Positions 1 to 8,100 of a stretch of 64,000 nt of DNA are shown one piece after another. The position numbers were made by a program, and so were the translations under genes. The notes beneath the pieces were generated by a model that had not been told where the DNA came from, did not search any database, and worked only from the letters and a program-made list of their open reading frames with translations. The number at the start of each line of letters is the position of its first letter. The first letter of the stretch is position 1. The stretch is from Chloroflexales bacterium ZM16-3 (GTDB taxonomy: Bacteria > Chloroflexota > Chloroflexia > Chloroflexales > Chloroflexaceae). The stretch is taken from NCBI GenBank assembly GCA_004138175.2, contig RYFE02000025.1, forward strand, positions 1 through 64,000, in the 5' to 3' direction.

Positions 1-94
1 TTTGTCCGAACCGCCGAGAGAAATAAGCGAACGGTAAGTACATGGTGTTGCCTTACCGACCGTTGCGCGTCAGGATGCGGAAGCGGGCGACCGT

Positions 95-358
95 GTGGTC
101 GCCCGTGCGCCCGCGACCGTGGGCCGTGACGGCCCGCTACGGCCCACGGTCGCGGCCGGTGATGAGATCGACCGGGCGGCGACCGCCGCCCGAGCGCACC
201 TGCCCGGCGCCTGGACACGCAGCAAGCTTGAGGCCGTGCTGTCGGTCGAGAAGACCAAGGCGCTGGATCTGATCCGCGTATGGAAAGACCGTGGCTATGT
301 GTACGACATAACCAGGCCGGCGAATCACTACGCCTGGACGAATGCCGAGGAGGCGTGA
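95..358 (+). CDS. small winged-helix-like hypothetical protein
   Basis: Encodes 87 aa from a GTG; there is no ATG between the upstream in-frame stop (35-37) and this point. The second half (about residues 35-85) reads like a small winged helix: a helix around TRSKLEAVLSVEKTKALDLI, then WKDRGYVYDIT resembling a wing. I infer DNA binding. The first 25 residues are low-complexity and lie over a long hairpin (111-155), so the true start could be further in. It ends one base before the next ATG (360), which suggests co-transcription with the two following genes. No specific family recognised. Confidence 0.5.
   Translation: MVARAPATVGRDGPLRPTVAAGDEIDRAATAARAHLPGAWTRSKLEAVLSVEKTKALDLIRVWKDRGYVYDITRPANHYAWTNAEEA
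111..155. repeat. 17-bp perfect inverted repeat
   Basis: Arms 111-127 and 139-155 are perfect reverse complements, starting CCGCGACCGTGG on the left, with an 11-base loop. It lies over the N-terminal codons of the first small gene, so it could be a transcript hairpin that affects translation, or mark that the annotated start is too early. Confidence 0.6.
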
Positions 359-359
359 G

Positions 360-1187
360 ATGGGCTATATCCCCGTGCGTGATGAGCAGGGCCGGATCGT
401 CGATATGGTGCGCAGCGGCCCATTCCAGAGCGACGACGAGCCAACTGAGCTGCGCAGGCCGCCCGCTGCTCCTGATACGACCGCCCCGCCATCAGCGATC
501 CCTCCTTCGCGCGAGCGCCCGCGCCGGCGCTCGCACCTTGGCGATGAGCTTAGCGGGCAGAACCAGCACGCCCAGTGGGGTGGATTGGCTGCCATCGCCG
601 TCGTGGCGATCCTGATCTACCTCGCCTGGCCAACGGTGCAGCGCCAGGTTGCGGCTCCTGCCGCGCCAATTGCTGCGACACCAGCAGCTGAGCAGATCGC
701 AGGAGCTGCGGTGACGGCGTCTTCCTCACCCACGCCGCTGATCCTGGCGCGGGCGGTCATTGCCTATGACGCGCCTGGTGGAGCGCCGCTGGGTGCGCTT
801 GAGCCTGGGCGGCCCTATGAGCGGGCGGAGCAGATCGGCATCTGGCGCAGGCTCCGCTTGGCTATGGGCGACGTGTGGGTGCGCGGGTGGGAGATGGACG
901 GCATGCCGCCGCCGTCACCTACGCCGTCGCCCTTCCCGACGGCCATCCCTGCGCCGGTAGTACTCCCGCCACCCGTTCCGGCCTATGTGCAGCCAACACC
1001 AGCGCCGCAAGCAACCTGCAAGGTCGTCATCCTCGATGGGGACACAATTGGCCAGGCGTGCGGTACATCGGCCGATCAGCTCCAGTCCACCGCCTTCGCG
1101 CTGATGCGCACGCCGCACGGTGGCTTCCCGCTTGAGATCGTCACGCCTACAGCGCTCAATATGACCCCGCCCCCCGCCGCACCATAG
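360..1187 (+). CDS. single-pass membrane protein with SH3-like extracytoplasmic domain
   Basis: Encodes 275 aa. ATG 360 is preferred over an upstream in-frame ATG because GGAGG lies about 10 bases before it and the preceding gene stops at 358. Order: a charged cytoplasmic N-terminus (about 1-70) rich in P and R, one membrane helix (around GLAAIAVVAILIYLAW), an Ala/Pro linker, an SH3b-like stretch (from LILARAVIAYDAPGGAPLG to VWVRGWEMDG), then a Pro-rich region and a small tail with two Cys. The SH3-like region is typical of cell-wall or extracellular binding modules. It sits between a small DNA-binding-like gene and a polytopic membrane gene, in what looks like a mobile-element operon. Function unknown. 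Confidence 0.65.
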   Translation: MGYIPVRDEQGRIVDMVRSGPFQSDDEPTELRRPPAAPDTTAPPSAIPPSRERPRRRSHLGDELSGQNQHAQWGGLAAIAVVAILIYLAWPTVQRQVAAPAAPIAATPAAEQIAGAAVTASSSPTPLILARAVIAYDAPGGAPLGALEPGRPYERAEQIGIWRRLRLAMGDVWVRGWEMDGMPPPSPTPSPFPTAIPAPVVLPPPVPAYVQPTPAPQATCKVVILDGDTIGQACGTSADQLQSTAFALMRTPHGGFPLEIVTPTALNMTPPPAAP

Positions 1188-1199
1188 CAAGGAGTCGAG

Positions 1200-2039
1200 A
1201 TGACACAGGAGACAACGGTGCGCAGCTTCCGGTGGAGCATCGTTTGGGGCTTTATCACGCAGTGGTGGCAGCAGATCGCGATCACCCAGGCCGGGATCTA
1301 CCTGGTGGCCAGCTTCGGCCAGGGCCACGGCATCCTGCCCGGCCCGGCTGCCTGGGTGCTCGCGCTCGGCATGGAGGGCACCTACCTCAAAGGGCTGATC
1401 GACGCAGGCCATGTGCGCGGCCGGGGCCAAGTCTGGGCGGTGGCGCTGATCGTGGCGACCTACGCCACGGTGATCTGCTGGGGCATCGCCCATATTTTGA
1501 GTCTGCCAACGGTTGGCGTCATCCCTGCCGAGGAGCTCGGCCAGCGCTGGGGGGCGTTCATCGCGATCGTCCATGTGCTGCCGATCGCGTTCACCGGGCT
1601 CTGCTCGGCGATGCTGCATCGGGCGCGCACGACCGAGGAGGCTCAGCGCCGGGCCGAGGTGGAGGCTGAGGAGCGCCAGCGGCGGCAGCGCCTGGAGGCC
1701 CAGCTCGACGCCGAGGCGGCTGAGGAGCTCGCCCAGCGGCGGCAGCTCCAGCTGGAGGCGGAGCGTAAGGCGGTCGAGCTTGGCACGTGGGAGTCCGCCC
1801 AGCAGGCGAAAGCGCGCGTGAAGCTGTTCGCGGATAGTGTTCGCGGCGAACAGGTCACGAACAGCGCGACACCTGTTCATACCGCGTTAGAAAGCGATGA
1901 AACACTGAAGCAGCAGATTGTCGCAGCGCTGACTGCGAACAGCCGCGCGAACAGGTCGGAGCTGGCGCGAACGCTGGGCATTGGTCGCACCAAGCTCTAC
2001 ACACTGATCAAGGAACTGGATCAGGAGGGGCGCATCTAG
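1200..2039 (+). CDS. polytopic membrane protein with coiled coil and C-terminal HTH
   Basis: Encodes 279 aa with a clear ribosome-binding site (AAGGAG, about 1190). The first 145 residues hold about four hydrophobic segments (near ITQAGIYLVASFGQG, AAWVLALGMEGTYL, WAVALIVATYATVICWG and AFIAIVHVLPIAFTGL). Residues 148-205 are a charged Glu/Arg/Gln coiled coil. The last 50 residues look like a helix-turn-helix (SELARTLGIGRTKLYTLIKE). This resembles the membrane/Spo0J-like proteins of phages and integrative elements that carry a cytoplasmic DNA-binding tail; the role is inferred. A 42-bp stretch of its coding region (1757-1798) recurs nearly unchanged at 3091-3132 in a degraded region, so a related gene probably once lay there. 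Confidence 0.65.
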   Translation: MTQETTVRSFRWSIVWGFITQWWQQIAITQAGIYLVASFGQGHGILPGPAAWVLALGMEGTYLKGLIDAGHVRGRGQVWAVALIVATYATVICWGIAHILSLPTVGVIPAEELGQRWGAFIAIVHVLPIAFTGLCSAMLHRARTTEEAQRRAEVEAEERQRRQRLEAQLDAEAAEELAQRRQLQLEAERKAVELGTWESAQQAKARVKLFADSVRGEQVTNSATPVHTALESDETLKQQIVAALTANSRANRSELARTLGIGRTKLYTLIKELDQEGRI

Positions 2040-2044
2040 CGGGA

Positions 2045-2101
2045 TGAGACCCACGGGTCTCAGATCACGCCGCCCCGGCTCACGGTTGAGCCGGGGCGGC
2101 G
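2045..2101 (+). terminator. two stacked hairpins, likely terminator
   Basis: A 16-base palindrome (2046-2061, GAGACCC/GGGTCTC) is followed by a 15-bp GC-rich stem (2068-2101, loop CGGT). They separate the plus-strand operon ending at 2039 from the convergent minus-strand gene ending at 2105, so they probably serve both directions. A palindrome of the same type ends the CHAT gene at 53,208. Confidence 0.75.
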
Positions 2102-2104
2102 CTG

Positions 2105-2554
2105 TCATAGCTGCGCTTCGTCTTCAGGCGTCGGCGGCGGGTGCTCGCCAATCGCGTACAGCACGTGCCGCAGGTTGACGACGCCCGCGCGATTGAGCTG
2201 GAGCGCGGCCACGGTCGCCCGGCCGACCGGTGTGATGCCGATGATCAGCGAACAGTCGTCGCTCCAGACGAAGTGCGCCCCCCAGCGATCCTGACGGGGG
2301 TGGTAGAGCCGGACGAGCTGGCCGCTGGCGGGGTCGGGCGCCACAACCTTCTGGTACTTGTGGTTGTTGCAGCCCTGGCAGGCCAGGGCGAGGTTATCGA
2401 GGGTGTTCTGTCCATCGTGGGCGCGGGGGCGGATATGTTCGGCCGAGAAGCGCTGAGTCGCGTAGCGGGCCTGGCTGCGGCAGTACTCGCAGCAGCTATG
2501 GGCGCGCTCGGCAACCTGTCGGCGCTGGGCCTCTGTGACGCGATCATCAGGCAT
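2105..2554 (-). CDS. HNH endonuclease
   Basis: Encodes 149 aa from the ATG at 2554; an in-frame ATG seven codons upstream (2575) is possible. A CEYC zinc knuckle precedes the HNH core (AEHIRPRAHDGQNTLDNLAL, then CQGCNNHK), giving the metal-binding Cys and the catalytic His of the bba-metal fold. The C-terminal third (GAHFVWSDDC to RHVLYAIGEH) is the extension usual in the stand-alone HNH proteins common in Cyanobacteria and Chloroflexota. The start overlaps the stop of the upstream gene by 8 bases, so translation is probably coupled. DNA nicking or cleavage is known for the fold; the target is unknown. Confidence 0.85.
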   Translation of the reverse strand: MPDDRVTEAQRRQVAERAHSCCEYCRSQARYATQRFSAEHIRPRAHDGQNTLDNLALACQGCNNHKYQKVVAPDPASGQLVRLYHPRQDRWGAHFVWSDDCSLIIGITPVGRATVAALQLNRAGVVNLRHVLYAIGEHPPPTPEDEAQL

Positions 2555-2942
2555 GGGAGTGGGGGGGTATCCCAAGGGCGTCCATCAGGTCGGGGACGGT
2601 CATCTGGCGCAGATGCGCCAGATCGCGGAGGGCCTCCAGGCGGAGCGCATCCTGGCGCTCGATCTGGTCGTTGAGCCGAGTAAGCTCCGCAAGCTCATCG
2701 GCACCGATCACCTCGGCCTCGCGCTGGGACACCAGGGTGTCGAGGCGGGCCTGAAGGTCTGGGGGCAGCGCAGCGTTGATCTGGAGGAGCAGCGCCGTCT
2801 CGTCCCGGCTGAGCTGCGGGGCCTCGCGCCGGGCGCGCAGCGCGTTGACCCGCGCGGCAAAGCTGGCAAGCTCGTCGGCGGGGAGTCGCTCGACGGCGCG
2901 CAGCAGTTGTTCGGGGGAGACCTCGATCGGGATCGTGCTCAT
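2547..2942 (-). CDS. helical partner protein upstream of HNH gene
   Basis: Encodes 131 aa. Start ATG 2942 has GGAGC four bases before it, and a TGC-TACAAT -10 box lies about 35 bases upstream. The protein is all-helical and charged (PEQLLRAVERLPADELASF, then LSRDETALLLQINAALPPDL, then a Glu/Leu-rich middle and LMDALGI at the end). Small proteins of this build are commonly encoded directly before HNH genes in Cyanobacteria and Chloroflexota, where they behave like an antitoxin-style or accessory partner; that role is inference. Its stop overlaps the HNH start. Confidence 0.7.
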   Translation of the reverse strand: MSTIPIEVSPEQLLRAVERLPADELASFAARVNALRARREAPQLSRDETALLLQINAALPPDLQARLDTLVSQREAEVIGADELAELTRLNDQIERQDALRLEALRDLAHLRQMTVPDLMDALGIPPHSHA

Positions 2943-2977
2943 AGCTGCTCCATGATCCGATACGCTCACTAGAGCAT

Positions 2978-2983
2978 ATTGTA
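2978..2983 (-). promoter_or_regulatory. extended -10 box TACAAT
   Basis: Minus-strand TACAAT preceded by TGC. No convincing -35. The same TGC-TACAAT string recurs at 3373-3378 upstream of nothing intact, and before hicB (53,752-53,757), so it looks like a preferred extended -10 in this genome. Confidence 0.55.
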
Positions 2984-2998
2984 GCACAGCGCCCTCCG

Positions 2999-3243
2999 CT
3001 ACACACTGCCCAGCACCAGCGCCGCATCATCTAGCGCCGCGCCCCGGGCGAGCAGGGCGTCGCTGGTGCGCAGCAGCTCATCCCAGGCCGGGCGGAGTGT
3101 AAGGCGGTTGAGCTTGGCACGTGGGAGTCTGCGGCAATAAAGCTGGCCTGGTCGTGGCCAACGGTGTATGCAAGCACTCTCTCTGCAAAGCCGATCATAT
3201 CGCTTAAGTAGAAGCCCCACGCACGCTGGCTTGCCTCAGACAT
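2999..3243 (-). pseudogene. HepT/DUF86-type fragment fused to unrelated debris
   Basis: The minus-strand start reads MSEASQRAWGFYLSDMIGFA and continues about 38 residues, matching the opening of HepT-like (DUF86, HEPN-fold) toxins. It then breaks into sequence that is the reverse complement of part of the 1200-2039 gene (42-bp match, 3091-3132). A short second-frame tail (ELLRTSDALLARGAALDDA) ends at 2999. Two frames are needed to read it, so I call it a broken mosaic, not a gene. Confidence 0.6.
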
Positions 3244-3393
3244 GGACGGCCTCGCGCTGCCCGACGAACAGTTGGCTCAGATCGCGGAGGGTCTCCAGAC
3301 GTTGATCATCTCCGCCTCGCGCCGCGCCACGAGGGATAGGATTACCACCGTGTACTGCGCGTGCTGGAGGCTATTGTAGCATAGCACCCAACC

Positions 3394-3582
3394 CTACACA
3401 CAGGACAGCTCTTTGCGCCGGGCAACGATCTGCGTCAGGGCGCGCAGGCGCTCGTTGAGCTAGAAGATCACCGTGCGGTTGGTCTCGGCATCGGCGGCTG
3501 CGCCCTGGATCTGCTAGACACGCTCCGTCAGCATCGTGATCGCCTCCTGCAGGTGCACGATGACCCACTGGTGCTCAAGCAT
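3394..3582 (-). pseudogene. remnant of a small coiled-coil protein with two in-frame TAG stops
   Basis: One minus-strand frame reads coding-like (MLEHQWVIVHLQEAITMLTE, then QIQGAAADAETNRTVIF, then LNERLRALTQIVARRKEL) and is interrupted by TAG at 3514-3516 and 3460-3462 before its terminal TAG at 3394-3396. Both internal stops sit where CAG (Gln) would suit, as from C-to-T decay. The stretch 3244-3393 also carries scraps resembling the 2547-2942 gene and a duplicate of its TACAAT promoter. Confidence 0.55.
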
Positions 3583-3615
3583 CGCGGTCAGGTCGATGGG
3601 GGTTGGAAGCGCAGC

Positions 3616-3648
3616 GGATGCCGCATGCCACGGGGGCATGCGGCATCC
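3616..3648 (-). terminator. 14-bp stem hairpin downstream of lipoprotein gene
   Basis: Arms 3616-3629 and 3635-3648 (GGATGCCGCATGCC and its complement) with a 5-base loop, 22 bases beyond the stop of the minus-strand lipoprotein gene. There is no U-run, so it may act as a transcript-stabilising or weak terminator hairpin. Confidence 0.6.
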
Positions 3649-3670
3649 ATCAGTTCAGCGGGTCGCGGGG

Positions 3671-4849
3671 TTACTCCAGACTGAGGAAGCGCACGTTGGC
3701 GTCGCTGAACTCAAAGATGGGCGCGTAGACCAGGGCGAGGCCAGCCTCACCTACAGGTGCCTGAAGCACCACCCAACCCTCGGCTTGGCCGCCCGGAAAA
3801 AGGTAAGAGCCGAGCTGTGGGTCGGGCGTGACAACGCTTGGCCGATCATAGATGACGTTGGCCGCCCCAGTGACCTTGAAGGCGATCTGGTCGATGTTCG
3901 CTGCCGCATCGGGATCGCCGTCGCCCAGGGAGCGGGCCTGCACGCGGGCGAGGATGTATTCCTGTCCCTCAGGCGCCGGGTCGTTGAACTGGTTCGCCTC
4001 AGTGATGCGCTGGGCGGCATCCGCGCCTCGCACCACCTCGAACACCGTAATCTCCCAGGCTGCGCTCACCGTGGTCGTGCCCAGTGGCGCCGGGTCAGAT
4101 CGTTTCGTCCCCGCGTCAGTTGGTGCGACACTGTCCAGCGTCGGGTCTGGGCTGACTGCGGCGGCATCGTCGATGGCGACAAAACGTCGCGCGTCCACAT
4201 CGAAGGAGAAGCTCTCGGCGACAAAGAACATCAGGTTGGTCTCGTCGGCGGGGACGAGGAAGGCGATCTGGCCCTCGGCCGCGCCCTCAGGGAAGATCTC
4301 ACCCTCAAGCGGCTGCGGCACGACCACCGAGGTCCTGCTGTAGAGTATGTTGCGCGCACCGGTGGCCCGCAGGTCGACGCCGAAGAGCACGCTCTTCGCA
4401 TCCTGATCCGCCGAGATATTGGTCAGCTTCAGCGTGGCCAGAATGTACTGCCAGCCCTCGGGGGCCGGGTCGTTGAACTGGTTCGCGCCGATGATCGCCG
4501 CGGACGCCTCGCCCCCCCGCGTAACCCCCATGATCGTCACTGCCCAGTCGGTAAAGCGGATCTCCGTCCCCAGGGGGAGCGGCGCGCTCCGGCTCGTGCC
4601 GGGCTCAGCCGGGACAGGCGTCGCCGTCGGCTCAGGTGTGGCCGTTGGCACCTCGGTGGCGGTCGGCTCCGGCGTGGCGCTCGCGGCGGGGGCATCAGTG
4701 GGAGCAGGGGCATCGGTCGCTGCGGCGGCGGTCGGAGCGCTCGCGGCGGGCTGACTTTCCGCCGGGGCGGCGGCTGGCGGCGTTGCGCCACAGGCACCCA
4801 GTAGGGCGATGAGGGCGACGATAAGGAGTGGGCGGGAGAGCGCGTGCAT
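3671..4849 (-). CDS. secreted lipoprotein with two DUF4352-like domains
   Basis: Encodes 392 aa from ATG 4849; an in-frame ATG upstream (4912) would push the signal peptide inward. The N-terminus is a classic lipoprotein signal (MHALSRPLLIVALIALLGAC, lipobox LGAC). A long Ala/Pro/Thr/Glu linker (about 25-85) follows, as is usual for surface lipoproteins in this phylum. Two repeats of about 140 residues then occur, each opening with a short LPLGT/APLGT motif and containing ANQFNDPAPEG(W/Q)(Q/E)YI and a terminal FVA/FLS beta edge. This matches tandem DUF4352 (immunoglobulin-like) domains, which bind or scaffold at the cell surface. No defence link is evident. Confidence 0.85.
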   Translation of the reverse strand: MHALSRPLLIVALIALLGACGATPPAAAPAESQPAASAPTAAAATDAPAPTDAPAASATPEPTATEVPTATPEPTATPVPAEPGTSRSAPLPLGTEIRFTDWAVTIMGVTRGGEASAAIIGANQFNDPAPEGWQYILATLKLTNISADQDAKSVLFGVDLRATGARNILYSRTSVVVPQPLEGEIFPEGAAEGQIAFLVPADETNLMFFVAESFSFDVDARRFVAIDDAAAVSPDPTLDSVAPTDAGTKRSDPAPLGTTTVSAAWEITVFEVVRGADAAQRITEANQFNDPAPEGQEYILARVQARSLGDGDPDAAANIDQIAFKVTGAANVIYDRPSVVTPDPQLGSYLFPGGQAEGWVVLQAPVGEAGLALVYAPIFEFSDANVRFLSLE

Positions 4850-5121
4850 GAGCAGTGGCCTTTCGTGTGTAGCGGATAGTGTGTATCTCTGCTTCAGCAT
4901 ACGCACAGGCATGGGCGCAAATGCGCACGCTATCGATCATCGTGCATGCAGATATGATGCTGCGTACATGCGTGCGTATCATTTCGTGGCCGAATCTTCA
5001 CGCATGTGGCATCCATCCTGTGCAGCAGCATGCTATACTTCCGCTGTCTCACCGCATGCATGCCCCGATCTGTGTTCCTGAGCGCCATAGAGGTTTCACC
5101 ACCGTTTTCGCGAGGGTGCGC
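4850..5121. promoter_or_regulatory. divergent intergenic region rich in GCATG/CATGC
   Basis: The gap between the divergent lipoprotein and helicase genes has many overlapping GCATG, CATGC and TGCGTA words (notably 4890-4985 and 5050-5065). Such word density before a large defence operon could be a multi-site operator, but no single palindrome dominates. A plausible promoter is at 5034-5039. Confidence 0.4.
5034..5039 (+). promoter_or_regulatory. extended -10 (TGC-TATACT) for the defence operon
   Basis: TATACT preceded by TGC, about 83 bases before the chosen GTG of the helicase gene. The same TGC-TATACT is found before the first NACHT gene (36,215) and the ClpP gene (59,000). The -35 is not recognisable. 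Confidence 0.5.
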
Positions 5122-8100
5122 GTGGATATTTTTCAGCTTCGTCAGCAGATTATCGACCAGTACGCGGCCTACACCCGCAGCTTCCTCACTATTTACGACT
5201 CCACTATTCAGGCATACGTTGATCGTGCCCTCGCCGATGGTCGCCTCTGGCCCGATGCGCTGATTCAGCTCTCGCCGGCCTATGACCAGGCTGAGACGGT
5301 GGCCGATCTGGTCGATCTCGCGTTGCTCCATCCGCTGTGTGGGGATATCTTCCGCGCCTATCGCAATGGTGTACTCCAGCCCCTCCACCTCTTCCGCCAC
5401 CAGAAGCAAGCAATTGATCTTGCGGCCAGCGGTCGAAACTATATCGTGACCACTGGAACAGGTTCAGGTAAAAGCCTTACCTATATGATCCCGATCGTAA
5501 ATCATATCTTGAGCCACGCGCCGGAGCAGGGAAAGGTGCGCGCGATCATCGTCTATCCGATGAATGCGCTGATTAACTCCCAGGCCAAGGCGATCGAGCG
5601 CTTCTTTGGCAATGTGCCCGGCACCTGCCCGGTGCGCTTTGCCCGCTATACCGGGCAGGAAAGCGAGGCGCGGAAACAGGAGATCCAGGCCAACCCGCCG
5701 CACATCCTCCTGACCAACTACGTCATGCTGGAGCTGATGCTGACCCGCCCCGACGAGTTCACCTTTGTCGATAAGGGCTCCGCTGACCTCCAATTCGTTG
5801 TCCTCGATGAGTTGCATACCTATCGCGGGCGTCAAGGAGCTGATGTGGCACTCCTGATGCGCCGACTTCGCGAGCGCAGCGGGAATGCCCATCTGACCTG
5901 TATTGGCACCAGCGCGACCATGGTGAGCGGCGAGACCGTTCAGGATCGCCGGGCCGCTGTCGCCACGGTTGCATCACGTATCTTCGGCGCACCTTTTGCG
6001 GCGAGCGATATCGTTGAGGAGACGCTGACCTATGCGACCCACAAGCACGCCACACATACCGCTGCCGATCTACGAGCCGCACTGGTAGCAGCGCTCCCCA
6101 CAGCCTTAGATTGGGATAGCTTCCGCAGCCACCCGCTAGCCCATTGGATTGAGCAAACGTTCAGCCTGCGCCCCGAAGGTGGCCGGCTGCGTCGCGCCGA
6201 ACCACGTACCCTGGCCCAAGGCGCCCAGATTCTTGCCACAGAGACTGGGCTTGACCTGGGACGTTGCACTGACCAACTGCGTCGCTTCTTCGAACTCGGG
6301 AGTGCGGTGCGGAACCCTGAGGAGAAACCGGGCTTCACCTTCAAGCTCCATCAGTTCTTCTCGCAGGGCAGCGCGGTCTATAGCACCATTGAGCCACCGG
6401 ACCAGCGACATCTCACCCTGGAAGGGCAGCGGTTTGTCGGTGGTGTACACGGCGACCGGCTGCTGTTTCCGCTCGTCTTCTGCCGCGAGTGCGGCCAGCA
6501 CTATGCCCTCTGCGCCTATGATCAGCAGGCCCATACGGTTACCCCGCGTCACCCGCTCTCACGTGGCGAGGATGTCGATGAGCCGGCCCGGCCTGGCTAT
6601 CTCCTTGTCGATAGCGAGGTGTGGAGCGATGATCTTGATGAGCGGCTACCCGACAGCTGGTTCAATCTGACCCGCAAGGGGCGCAACCTCAAGCGCGAGT
6701 TCCAGGACTATCGACCCAAGCGCCTAGAGGTACAACCCGATGGCCAGGTCGTCCATGGGACGAGCGATACCGCAACAACCGCATGGTTCCTGCCCACGCC
6801 TTTTCTTACCTGCCTGCGTTGTGGCGCAGTCTACACCCGGCGCGAGCGCGATGACTTTCGCAAACTGGCCCGCTTGAGCAGCGAGGGGCGGAGCACGGCA
6901 ACCACGTTGCTCTCGATTACCGCAATTGACGAAATGCGGCGATCAGATCTCGAACCCGAGGCCCAGAAGCTGCTGAGCTTTACCGACAACCGCCAGGACG
7001 CCTCGCTCCAGGCAGGGCATTTCAATGATTTCGCCAATGTCGCGCTGTTGCGCTCGGCCATTGCGGCTGCGATCACGAGCCGCCCAGCGGCCGACCCGCT
7101 GACCCACGTGCATGTCGCGCGAGCGGTACGTGAGGCGCTTGATCTACCACAAGCTGCCTACGCAAAAAATGTAACCAACCGCCCAGGTCCACGGCGCACG
7201 AATGAAGATGCGCTCGCCAGCTACCTGGAGTATCGCATCTATGAAGATCTGCGGCGCTCATGGCGCGTCACACAGCCGAATCTTGAGCAGTGCGGGCTCA
7301 TCCAGATCGACTATCGCTACCTTGACGATCTCTGCGCCGATGATGAGCCATGGCAGACCAATGAGGTGCTCGCCGCCTGCACGCCGGGCCAGCGGGCCTG
7401 GGCGATCCGCGCCATGCTCGACCACATGCGCCGCGACTTGGCTATCGATACGCCAAGCCTCGATCCTGATCGCCAGGTCGAGTTGCTGAAGATGACCAGC
7501 GCATCGCTGAAGGCCCCGTGGACGTTTGCTGAAGAGGAGACTCGCGATCTTCGTGTTGCCTCACGCTTTGTGGTGCCGAGTGACGATCCGGTGAGCGGCC
7601 CGGTTCGTAGCTTTTCTATCCGTGGCCAGCTTGGTCGTTTCCTTCGCTCACCAAAAGCCTGGCCCGTTCTGGATGCGCCACTGGATGGGCCGGCGTATGA
7701 TCGGCTGCTTGCCACCCTTCTTGACGCACTCGTTGCCGAGTTGATCCTGGTCGATGTCGCCGACGACGGGCCACGCGCCGTACAGATTCGCCGCGACGCC
7801 CTGCTTTGGTGCATCGGCGATGACTCTCCGCCGCCGCTCGACCCGGTGCGCTCGCGGAAGATGCATATCACCACAGAGGCACAAAGGCACAAAGACTCTC
7901 AAGACTCTGTGCCTTTGTGCCTCTGTGGTGACCATAGCAATGTGCCAGATCGTCAGGCGAACCGCTTCTTTCGCAACTTCTATCGACAGCCGCCTACCAG
8001 TCTGCGAGGGATTGAGGGCCGTGAACACACCGGCCAGGTGCCGCAGAAAGATCGTGAAGACCGCGAGGATCGCTTTGGGAAGGGCCAGTTGCCAGTGCTC

